DNA of 32,148 nucleotides, from positions 1-32,148 of the forward strand of contig CACJIM010000009.1 of assembly GCA_902593475.1 (NCBI GenBank). Direction: 5' to 3'. The notes below the pieces were generated by a model, which worked only from the letters and a program-made list of their open reading frames with translations, had not been told where the DNA came from and searched no databases. This document shows, piece by piece, positions 9,379 through 16,922 of the stretch. The position numbers were made by a program, and so were the translations under genes. Source of the DNA: an uncultured Candidatus Actinomarina sp. Its GTDB lineage: Bacteria; Actinomycetota; Acidimicrobiia; Actinomarinales; Actinomarinaceae. The stretch's first letter is position 1. Every line of letters starts with the position of its first letter.

Positions 9379-10835
9379 TGTTTTGATTTATTAATAGCTT
9401 TATTCCATTTATTTAAATAGTGCTCTCGTTGTTTACTATCCATATTTGGATTCCAAGTTTTTGATTGTGAAATAAATGAATTCATATTTTCTAATGGAAG
9501 GCTATTGATAAAAAGATAGGAAGCAGCACCTGCACCTAAAGCGGTAATTTCATTAATTTTTTGTGAAATAACTTTTTTATCAAAAATATCAGCTTGAAAT
9601 TGCATGAGAAGATTATTAACAACCATCCCACCATCTACATTCACAGTATCGAATGTTGTTTCAATATCTTTCTCCATTGATTCAAGTAGCTCATTAGATT
9701 GATATGCTACTGACTCTAAAACAGCTCTTGCAATATGTGATTTATTTGAAAATCGAGATAATCCAACTAATACACCTCTAGCAGTCTCGTCCCAGTGTGG
9801 AGAAAACAAACCTGAAAATGCTGGCACAAAATATACATCACCATTGTCTTTTACACCCATAGAAAGGGGTTCAATTTCATCACTATTCTCAATAATATTT
9901 AAGTTGTCTCTAAGCCATTGAACTGCTGCACCTGCAATTGAAACAGATCCTTCTAATGCGTACTGAGGATCTTCACCGTCTTTTTGGTACGCAACAGTAC
10001 TAAGTAAACCATTGTTAGAATGTACAATATCATTTCCTGTATTTGTTAACGCAAAGCAACCAGTTCCATAAGTATTTTTAACATCACCTGAATTTATGCA
10101 GTTTTGACCAAATAGAGCAGCTTGTTGGTCTCCAAGTACAGAAGTTAATGGAACATTTTTTAATAAGTCAGAATTAGTTCCAAAATTATAAAGAGATGGT
10201 TTTATCTTTGGTAGTGAATTTTCTGGAATATCTAATGTCGTTAAAATGTCTTTCATCCATTTCAATGTTTTCAAATCCATCAACAAAGTTCTGCTTGCAT
10301 TTGTTACATCTGTTACGTGTTTTCCCGTAAGCTTAAAAAGCAACCAACTATCAATTGTTCCAAAGGATAAATCATTATCTTGACGTGCTTGTTTCACTTC
10401 GTCAACATTTCTCAATAACCACAAAATTTTAGATAATGAAAAATATGTAGCAACTGGTAATCCTGTCTTATTAAAAGATTCTTCTAATTCTGTTATTCCT
10501 TTAAGTTCATCGCAAATATTTTGTGTTCTAGTGTCCTGCCAGACTAATGCATTATGTAACGGCTCTGCTGTTGATGTTTTCCAAGCTAGTGTAGTTTCTC
10601 TTTGATTTGTAATACCAATGCTATCTAACTGGTCAATTGAAAATTCTTTATCTACTTCATTAATACAATTAAGAACTGATTCCCATATTTCATTAGGATC
10701 ATGCTCTACGGAGACCTCATCCGGAAGGTACTGGGTCAACTCTTGTTGGTGTTGCTTTATTATTGAACCAAATTCATCAAAAACTATAAATTTTGAACTT
10801 GTTGTTCCTTGATCAATAGCTCCGAAATATTTCAT
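9369..10835 (-). CDS. glpK: Glycerol kinase (FGGY family)
   Basis: 488 aa; AIDQGTTSSKFIVFDEFG, VEHDPNEIWESV, GITNQRETTLAW, VWQDTRT, LGDQQAALFGQ, YFVPAFSGLFSPHWDETARG. Confidence 0.93.
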   Translation of the reverse strand: MKYFGAIDQGTTSSKFIVFDEFGSIIKQHQQELTQYLPDEVSVEHDPNEIWESVLNCINEVDKEFSIDQLDSIGITNQRETTLAWKTSTAEPLHNALVWQDTRTQNICDELKGITELEESFNKTGLPVATYFSLSKILWLLRNVDEVKQARQDNDLSFGTIDSWLLFKLTGKHVTDVTNASRTLLMDLKTLKWMKDILTTLDIPENSLPKIKPSLYNFGTNSDLLKNVPLTSVLGDQQAALFGQNCINSGDVKNTYGTGCFALTNTGNDIVHSNNGLLSTVAYQKDGEDPQYALEGSVSIAGAAVQWLRDNLNIIENSDEIEPLSMGVKDNGDVYFVPAFSGLFSPHWDETARGVLVGLSRFSNKSHIARAVLESVAYQSNELLESMEKDIETTFDTVNVDGGMVVNNLLMQFQADIFDKKVISQKINEITALGAGAASYLFINSLPLENMNSFISQSKTWNPNMDSKQREHYLNKWNKAINKSKQWT

Positions 10836-10882
10836 AGCATTTATTTTAAATTTTTAAATTTAATTATGTCCAATAAAAGAAT

Positions 10883-11143
10883 TTATATTCCGTTTTGTGA
10901 ACCAAAAGGTCCAATAATTGTGCCCATGATAAATCCATAGGTGAATCCATAAAAGAAACCAATTTTAAGATATTTTATAGTCTCATTTCTAAATCGAAGC
11001 TTACCATCATCTTCGAATCGAAACTTATATCTATATTTGTCAGAGAAAGTGTGTCGAACGACTGGATAGAGATAAAATATAAATCCAACACCAATACCTG
11101 ATAAAATTCCCTCAATAAGTCTTGATAAAGCTTCTTCTAACAT
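10883..11143 (-). CDS. Hypothetical membrane protein
   Basis: 86-aa ORF with two hydrophobic segments, no family recognised. Confidence 0.5.
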   Translation of the reverse strand: MLEEALSRLIEGILSGIGVGFIFYLYPVVRHTFSDKYRYKFRFEDDGKLRFRNETIKYLKIGFFYGFTYGFIMGTIIGPFGSQNGI

Positions 11144-11197
11144 TCTTTCAATTTAGTGACGTTCTTAAATTATCGAGATACAATAAGGTGACTTATT

Positions 11198-11950
11198 ATG
11201 GACTATCTTTACGACGATACAACAGTTTATATAATTTTATTTATTGTTGCCTTTTTTGCTTCTTTAATTGATTCAATCGCAGGAGGTGGAGGGTTATTGA
11301 CGACTCCATCAATGCTCCTTGTTGGAATGCCGCCTCTAAACGTTTTAGCTACTAATAAATTTCAATCATGCTTTGGCACGTTTACATCGACTTTTAATTA
11401 TTACAAAAATGGTTTATTGGTAGAAAAGAAAAGAGTGATGTATTTTGTACTAGCATTCATTGGATCTTCAATAGGTACCTTGTTAGTAAGCAGAATTTCA
11501 AATGAAACTTTAGAATCTGTAATACCTATTTTATTAATTAGTGCTGCAATATTCTTTATCACAAACAAAGGCCCATCAGGAGTGAAACAAAATGAGAAAT
11601 TGCTTATCATTTTCAATTTAGTTGTATTTGCGATTGGATTTTATGATGGTTTTTTTGGTCCAGGTACAGGTTCCTTTTTTGTTTTATCTTTCATCATTAT
11701 TAAAGGAGCAAATATTATGCAAGCAACAGCAATAACAAAGCTTTTAAATTTTGCATCTAATTTTGCTGCATTTATTATTTTTGGATTTCAAGGATATGTA
11801 CTTTGGTACCTTGGTTTAACTATGGCTGTTGCTCAAATCGCAGGTGCTTATACCGGATCTAGATTTGCAATAAAAAACGGTGAAAAAGTTGTTAGACCAG
11901 TACTAGTTGTTGTCTCAATACTTTTGTCTTTAAGAATCCTCCTAGGATAA
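11198..11950 (+). CDS. TSUP family transporter (TauE/SafE-like)
   Basis: 250 aa polytopic membrane protein; FFASLIDSIAGGGGLLTTPSMLLVGMPPLNVLATNKFQSCFGT and FYDGFFGPGTGSF duplicated TSUP motif. Confidence 0.9.
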   Translation: MDYLYDDTTVYIILFIVAFFASLIDSIAGGGGLLTTPSMLLVGMPPLNVLATNKFQSCFGTFTSTFNYYKNGLLVEKKRVMYFVLAFIGSSIGTLLVSRISNETLESVIPILLISAAIFFITNKGPSGVKQNEKLLIIFNLVVFAIGFYDGFFGPGTGSFFVLSFIIIKGANIMQATAITKLLNFASNFAAFIIFGFQGYVLWYLGLTMAVAQIAGAYTGSRFAIKNGEKVVRPVLVVVSILLSLRILLG

Positions 11951-11954
11951 AAAA

Positions 11955-11977
11955 AACCGGCAGACTAGCTACCGGTC
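11955..11977 (-). terminator. Rho-independent terminator downstream of the cold-shock gene
   Basis: ACCGG...CCGGT hairpin followed on the minus strand by a run of Ts (plus strand AAAAAAAACCGGCAGACTAGCTACCGGT). Confidence 0.75.
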
Positions 11978-11998
11978 GTAAAACATGTTTAACTTTAT

Positions 11999-12196
11999 CT
12001 ATTTAAGATTCTCAGCTGATGTTTTTCCATTATTTTCTACTAAGTCGTACTCTACTTCTTGACCTTCATCAAGATCTTGCATACCTGCACTTTTAACAGC
12101 TGAGATATGTACGAATACATCATTATCTCCCTCTTCAGGTTCGATAAATCCATATCCTTTAGTGGAGTTAAACCATTTAACTTTGCCTTTCGGCAT
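11999..12196 (-). CDS. Cold-shock protein (CspA family)
   Basis: [37 protein letters not shown]1/RNP2 motifs. The tracked start (12214) adds MKLRRN; internal ATG at 12196 preferred by family. Confidence 0.93.
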   Translation of the reverse strand: MPKGKVKWFNSTKGYGFIEPEEGDNDVFVHISAVKSAGMQDLDEGQEVEYDLVENNGKTSAENLK

Positions 12197-12375
12197 ATTT
12201 CTCCTTAATTTCATTGTGTCTTGTAAAAGACATATTAACTATACAGATACTGCGATTTATATTTTTAATTTAAAGTAAATTTATTGCTTGCGTATAACTT
12301 CTCCGAACGTTTATATTTACCAAAGAGTTGTTTTAAGAATTTAATATTAAATAGTGAAGTTTATAAAATATTTTT

Positions 12376-12495
12376 ATGAAAGCGAATAAACTCTTTATAG
12401 GTTCAATTATTGTTGTAATTATCTGTTTCTTAATCTATATTTCTTTTGCATTAATTTCAATACCATTTGTATTACTTTTTTCTCTATTTACCTAA
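12376..12495 (+). CDS. Putative small hydrophobic protein (39 aa)
   Basis: Untracked ORF, translated by hand: MKANKLFIGSIIVVIICFLIYISFALISIPFVLLFSLFT; single long hydrophobic stretch; weak SD. Confidence 0.35.
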   Translation: MKANKLFIGSIIVVIICFLIYISFALISIPFVLLFSLFT

Positions 12496-12498
12496 AAA

Positions 12499-12663
12499 TT
12501 ATTTATTTTTTTTATACACAAAAAACCATAAACGAATTCCAAGATACGAAAATATAACAGCAAGAATTACTTGAGTTGGAGTGTAGGTGGAGCGAAATAA
12601 GTGAAATGCTGGCCAAACTAATGCTAAAAGACCAAGTAAACCAAAATCTTTTTTATTTTTCAT
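12499..12663 (-). CDS. Putative small membrane protein (54 aa)
   Basis: Untracked ORF: MKNKKDFGLLGLLALVWPAFHLFRSTYTPTQVILAVIFSYLGIRLWFFVYKKNK; two hydrophobic segments with basic termini; 11 nt after serine hydrolase stop. Confidence 0.5.
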   Translation of the reverse strand: MKNKKDFGLLGLLALVWPAFHLFRSTYTPTQVILAVIFSYLGIRLWFFVYKKNK

Positions 12664-12674
12664 TCTTTGTTTAA

Positions 12675-13880
12675 TTAATTTCCCTGTAAAGCACTATAGC
12701 AAGCATTAATTAAGTTTTGACATCTCTCACTAATTAAATACTCTCCCCCTAATTTATTAACCATATAGCCAAAAGATATTTTGCAATCAGGATCGGCAAA
12801 TGTAGCACTACTGCCTCCAAATCCAACATGGCCAAAAGCATTTTGGCCAATGATAAACGAACCACCTTCTCCTTGAAATTTGTTTCGATTGTCCATGTGT
12901 AACATGAATCCTTCAGAAAAACTTGTTGGTAACATTAACATTTTGTCTATACCTGGGACAGAATGTAACTGACTGAGCCTTTGTACTCTATCTTTAGAAA
13001 GAAGCTTACCGTTGTTTTGTGCAAGAGGTGTAAGCATTCCAGCTAATGAACGAGCATTTGTTATTCCACCTACACCACCTATTTCAGCTTTATAAGTTTC
13101 GACAGCATTGTAATCATATCCACCAGTATTAGTTAGTGACAATCTTTGCATCGACTCAGGGTCTGTTCTAAAAGCTTCTGCAAAACCGCTTGGTTTATCA
13201 GATGGAGAGGAAGTAAATGGTGTTACTTTAGCTACTCTATCAATTTCATTCTGAGGTAAACCGATCCAATATTCTAAGTTATATGGCTTACTAACTTCAT
13301 CTTGAAAGTAATTTCCTAAAGATTTTCCTGTAATTCTTCTAATTAATTCTCCTATTAACCAACCAGTTGTCATCATGTGATAACCAGTTTCATCTCCAGG
13401 ATTCCAGAATGGTTTTTCATTTTCAAGTAAACCTACCATGTATTCCCAGTCATAAAAACCCCCCTCTTGAACAGGTGTTTTAAAAGCAGGTAATCCGGAT
13501 GTGTGATTTAAAATCATACCTACGGTTGTTTCTTCTTTTCCATTTCTCCCATACTCGGGCCAATATTTAACAACTTTTTCTTCAGGGTGTAATTCTTCTC
13601 TATCAATTAACAAATGAGCACATAGTGCAAGTGCTGCTTTAGTACTAGAAAAGGCAACTGATAATGTGTCCTCATTCCACTGTTCTGTTCTCTGCTCGGT
13701 AGTGTATCCACCCCAAACATCTACTGTTATTTCACCATCAACAACAACACAGAGTGAAGAACCTATTTCATTGTATTTATCAAAATTTTCAGCAAATACT
13801 TCTACTACCTCTTGGAAGTCTTCATGGCACTTTCCATTTATTTGTACCGAAGATTTATATTGAACTTCGACCTGTTTCAT
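12675..13880 (-). CDS. Beta-lactamase-fold serine hydrolase / esterase
   Basis: 401 aa; SSTK (SxxK), MILNHTSGLPAF, GYHMMTTGWLIGELIRRITGKSL, FGHVGFGGSSATFADP. Confidence 0.9.
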   Translation of the reverse strand: MKQVEVQYKSSVQINGKCHEDFQEVVEVFAENFDKYNEIGSSLCVVVDGEITVDVWGGYTTEQRTEQWNEDTLSVAFSSTKAALALCAHLLIDREELHPEEKVVKYWPEYGRNGKEETTVGMILNHTSGLPAFKTPVQEGGFYDWEYMVGLLENEKPFWNPGDETGYHMMTTGWLIGELIRRITGKSLGNYFQDEVSKPYNLEYWIGLPQNEIDRVAKVTPFTSSPSDKPSGFAEAFRTDPESMQRLSLTNTGGYDYNAVETYKAEIGGVGGITNARSLAGMLTPLAQNNGKLLSKDRVQRLSQLHSVPGIDKMLMLPTSFSEGFMLHMDNRNKFQGEGGSFIIGQNAFGHVGFGGSSATFADPDCKISFGYMVNKLGGEYLISERCQNLINACYSALQGN

Positions 13881-14002
13881 AATTTTATCCTACTGGTCAA
13901 ATACCAGATTTTCTTCAATTGAAACTATCACTTCTTCCTTGTAAGGAAAGCGCTCATGGAACATTATTATTAATATAAATAAAGTAATTAAAAGGAGACA
14001 AA

Positions 14003-14377
14003 ATGGATTTACATAAAAACAGTGGGTCACTGAGAGTTATTATTGATGTTAGCTATACATCAGCAGATGAATTTATAGATTTTATCGAAAATGAGCAATG
14101 TCAATTTATTGAAAGCTTGGGCGTAGATGGTCTTAAGAAGTTTGAATGGTACGTAAATGAGGAAACAAATACAGCAACATTGATTGAAGAGTTTGACGAT
14201 GCTGAGAGTTTTAAAGAAATAGCTACCAAAGCAATAGGAACCCCCGTTAATTTAAAATTTCGTGAAATTACAACATTTGAAAATATGACAATTTTAGGTG
14301 ATGTATCAGACGAGATGAAAGAAAACTTAGCTGCTATGGGTCCAAAGTTTAGAACTTATAAAGCTGGGTTAAATTAA
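14003..14377 (+). CDS. Hypothetical protein, possibly ABM-like alpha/beta-barrel fold
   Basis: 124 aa with good SD (AAAAGGAGACAAAATG); pattern IDVSYTSADEFIDFI...FEWYVNEETNTATLIEEFDDAESFKEI resembles antibiotic-biosynthesis-monooxygenase-like domains. Confidence 0.55.
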   Translation: MDLHKNSGSLRVIIDVSYTSADEFIDFIENEQCQFIESLGVDGLKKFEWYVNEETNTATLIEEFDDAESFKEIATKAIGTPVNLKFREITTFENMTILGDVSDEMKENLAAMGPKFRTYKAGLN

Positions 14378-14388
14378 AAAGGTAATAC

Positions 14389-14799
14389 ATGGAACCTAAA
14401 AAAAATAGGTCTATAGGTCTCATAATTAGAAGATTTTTTGCAATCTTTATTATTTTTTCAACTGCTTCAGGTATCGTTGCTCAGATAGAAACAGGAACAT
14501 TTACTAATGAGACATTCGGAAGCGCATTTGTCAGTTTGTTGATAGCATATTATCTTGCCCGCTCCCCTAGAAATAAAACACAAAGTTCAAGTGTTGGTGT
14601 CGAAAGTATGAACGATGAGTTTGATGATGAAGTTGATATGGAAGAATTGCTTGAAGAATTTGAAGAGTCACTGGAAAAAATGGAATCCGATGAAATCCAG
14701 ACAAACTATAAACCAGATAGGGTTAATAAAAGCAATCCAGTTAAAGACAACCAAAGTATTTTATCAAGAATCTTCCAAGGTAGAACTGATAGATACTAG
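14389..14799 (+). CDS. Hypothetical membrane protein with acidic C-terminal region
   Basis: 136 aa; two N-terminal hydrophobic segments followed by DEFDDEVDMEELLEEFEESLEKME; starts 11 nt after the previous gene. Confidence 0.5.
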   Translation: MEPKKNRSIGLIIRRFFAIFIIFSTASGIVAQIETGTFTNETFGSAFVSLLIAYYLARSPRNKTQSSSVGVESMNDEFDDEVDMEELLEEFEESLEKMESDEIQTNYKPDRVNKSNPVKDNQSILSRIFQGRTDRY

Positions 14800-14821
14800 C
14801 GTAAACAATCTAGTAATAGAT

Positions 14822-15388
14822 CTATTTTACAAATCGCTCTTCAATTTCATCATAAATTTTATTTTCTATATTTTCTAAAGATGAAACAAGTTTTGTATTC
14901 TTTTTTGTTCTCTCTTGCCAAACTGGAACCATTGCGTTCCAAACTCCTTCTCCTTTGTACCGTGAATAGAGGGAGGCAGCAACATGTATACCAATAGTTA
15001 TATAACTAAGAAAAGCAGATAATTCATGGAGAGCAATAGCTATCGCCATGCCTGGAAGACCTGCATTTAAGATACCGGCTATTAATAATCCTGTAGTAGG
15101 CAACATTATCAAACTAAAGTAGACAAGCCTATGTGTTGCTTTAGCGATAAATAAATGCCCTTTATGCATTTCTTGGTGAGCACCAAGCAATGTTTTTGCA
15201 TCTTTCATGTAGAAAAAACGAAGCATAACGATTATCAAAAATATTACAGCAAACAGTATTTCAAAATTTAGTAGAGAAGCATCTTCTAGTTCCTCTAGAT
15301 CTTCAACTTGTTTGAATATTCCGTACGCATAAAGGATAGAGAATGTCCAGTGTATGGTTTTAGCTAAAAGTGTATGCGAATTTTCCAT
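14822..15388 (-). CDS. Cytochrome b561-like membrane protein
   Basis: 188 aa; TIHWTFSILYAYG, KGHLFIAKATHRLVYFSLIMLPTTGLLIAG, ALHELSAFLSYITIGIHVAASLYSRY (paired His in TM helices). Confidence 0.78.
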   Translation of the reverse strand: MENSHTLLAKTIHWTFSILYAYGIFKQVEDLEELEDASLLNFEILFAVIFLIIVMLRFFYMKDAKTLLGAHQEMHKGHLFIAKATHRLVYFSLIMLPTTGLLIAGILNAGLPGMAIAIALHELSAFLSYITIGIHVAASLYSRYKGEGVWNAMVPVWQERTKKNTKLVSSLENIENKIYDEIEERFVK

Positions 15389-15438
15389 TTAATAAATAAT
15401 ACAATTTAATAATTAAATTTTAAATATTTTTTTAGAAA

Positions 15439-15474
15439 GATAAGAGGGTTCCCATCCTTGAGAAACCCCTTATC
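15439..15474. other. Strong imperfect inverted repeat in divergent intergenic region
   Basis: GATAAG-A-GGGTT ... AACCC-CTTATC, 11 paired bases, loop about 13 nt; not followed by a T-run on either strand. Confidence 0.45.
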
Positions 15475-15541
15475 CAAATTAGCTATTTAAATTCCTCAAA
15501 ATAGATAGCTGTTTAAAGCCTAATTATTATAGAATCGAGTC

Positions 15542-15820
15542 ATGAAAAATTTACCACTAAAAGGAACAGAGTTTCAAATAAAAGTTTGGAAAGAAATTTC
15601 AAAAATTCCTTACGGTGAAACTAGAACATATAAAGATCTGGCTATTGCAATAGGAAAACCCGATAGCGCAAGAGCAGTTGCTAACGCCTGTGGTAAAAAC
15701 CCATATCCTCTAACTATTCCATGTCATAGAGTTATTCGTACAGATGGGAAACTAGGTGGATACAGTGGCAAAGGAGGAATAAAAACTAAAAAGAAATTAC
15801 TTAAACAAGAACAAAAATAA
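15542..15820 (+). CDS. Methylated-DNA--protein-cysteine methyltransferase, C-terminal domain only
   Basis: 92 aa; FQIKVWKEISKIPYGETRTYKDLA, SARAVANACGKNPYPLTIPCHRVIRTDGKLGGYSGG-like; contains active-site PCHRV. Confidence 0.9.
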   Translation: MKNLPLKGTEFQIKVWKEISKIPYGETRTYKDLAIAIGKPDSARAVANACGKNPYPLTIPCHRVIRTDGKLGGYSGKGGIKTKKKLLKQEQK

Positions 15821-15934
15821 TTACTTTCTTTTACCTGTTCTATTTGTTCTCCAGTCAAGTCTTCCCCTACGCTTCAACATATGTTTTTTTTTACGGGCCT
15901 GACGTCGTGCTTCTGTAATTTCTTTATCTGCCAT
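15821..15934 (-). CDS. Putative highly basic small protein (37 aa)
   Basis: Untracked ORF: MADKEITEARRQARKKKHMLKRRGRLDWRTNRTGKRK; stop codon directly abuts the MGMT stop on the opposite strand. Confidence 0.5.
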   Translation of the reverse strand: MADKEITEARRQARKKKHMLKRRGRLDWRTNRTGKRK

Positions 15935-15984
15935 AATTTATATTTGAATAATAATCTAAATAGCTCAGAATGCTACATTGATAT

Positions 15985-16566
15985 ATGCCCTTATTAGTCC
16001 GAAGATACATACAAGCAGTTACAGGCATAACTATGATCGGTATTGGTGTTGCTTTTAATTACATGGCAGATTTAGGGTTAGGTCCATGGGGTGTCTTACA
16101 CGATGGCATATCTAAAACTATAGATATATCTTATGGGCAGGCAGGAATATTAACTTCGCTTATTTCACTACTACTTTGGATACCGTTAAAACAGAAGCCC
16201 GGGATTGCAACTATATTTGATGCATTTTGGATAGGACTTACAGCAGATTTTGTTATCAATATTATTCCTGTTGCTCAGTCACTTCTTGTACAAGTAATAT
16301 ATCTAATTTCTGGAATTACATTAATTGGGCTTGGTACTGCAATATATGTTGGAGCAGATTTAGGTGCAGGGCCAAGAGATGGAATTATGGTTGGACTCGA
16401 AAAGCTAGGACTGAAAATTGGTAATGCAAGAACTCTTTTGGAGTTTATAGCCTTTTCTATTGGATTTCTTCTTGGAGGAAAGATTGGTATTGCTTCAATT
16501 ATTATTGTTTTATCAATAGGAAGAGTGCTACAAGTATTTATGCCATATTTTGATCTACGTAAATAA
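15985..16566 (+). CDS. YczE/YyaS/YitT family membrane protein
   Basis: 193 aa; GIGVAFNYMADLGLGPWGVLHDGISK and GLGTAIYVGADLGAGPRDGIMVGL repeated motif of YczE family. Confidence 0.8.
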   Translation: MPLLVRRYIQAVTGITMIGIGVAFNYMADLGLGPWGVLHDGISKTIDISYGQAGILTSLISLLLWIPLKQKPGIATIFDAFWIGLTADFVINIIPVAQSLLVQVIYLISGITLIGLGTAIYVGADLGAGPRDGIMVGLEKLGLKIGNARTLLEFIAFSIGFLLGGKIGIASIIIVLSIGRVLQVFMPYFDLRK

Positions 16567-16634
16567 TATATTTTTATAAACATTAAATAGAAAATACGTT
16601 TATGGTGATATTAGGTAATAAGCCTGTTACCTCA

Positions 16635-16666
16635 AAAAAAGAGTTCGGGAAACTGGACTCTTTTTT
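16635..16666. terminator. Bidirectional-type Rho-independent terminator
   Basis: AAAAAAGAGTTC-GGGAAACT-GGACTCTTTTTT hairpin after the YczE-like gene, preceded by a second short hairpin GGTAA...TTACC (16614-16631). Confidence 0.75.
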
Positions 16667-16692
16667 GCATTTAAACTACTTTAAAAAGTAGG

Positions 16693-16830
16693 ATGATGAA
16701 TAAAATACTTCTCTTTTTTGGGCTATATTATAAATACAACAGACTTTGGGTTACTAAAAGATTAGAAAAAGTGTTTTGGGTTATAATTATTTCTCTTTCA
16801 ATAAGAAATTTTGTTCTAAATCAAATGTAA
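16693..16830 (+). CDS. Putative small protein (45 aa)
   Basis: Untracked ORF: MMNKILLFFGLYYKYNRLWVTKRLEKVFWVIIISLSIRNFVLNQM; upstream AGTAGG; no family recognised. Confidence 0.35.
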   Translation: MMNKILLFFGLYYKYNRLWVTKRLEKVFWVIIISLSIRNFVLNQM

Positions 16831-16839
16831 AATAATAAA

Positions 16840-16920
16840 ATGGAACCAAAGAAAATACTTTTATTAAGTTTTGCACTTCTCATACCATTATTTTTTGGCC
16901 TGTTATATTTGTTATATTAA
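16840..16920 (+). CDS. Putative single-TM micro-protein (26 aa)
   Basis: Untracked ORF: MEPKKILLLSFALLIPLFFGLLYLLY; basic N-terminus plus one TM; ends 2 nt before the AKR start. Confidence 0.35.
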   Translation: MEPKKILLLSFALLIPLFFGLLYLLY

Positions 16921-16922
16921 TT

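Noticed and set aside
10618-10812. Plus-strand ORF antisense to glpK
   Set aside because: Overlaps conserved FGGY kinase N-terminus
11401-11616. Minus-strand ORF antisense to the TSUP transporter
   Set aside because: No motif support; shadow ORF
14615-14878. Plus-strand ORF overlapping 14389..14799 in another frame
   Set aside because: Lys/Asn-rich frame-shadow translation, no independent start signal
16227-16583. ORFs 16227..16424 (+) and 16275..16583 (-) inside the YczE-like gene
   Set aside because: Shadow ORFs of a recognised membrane protein
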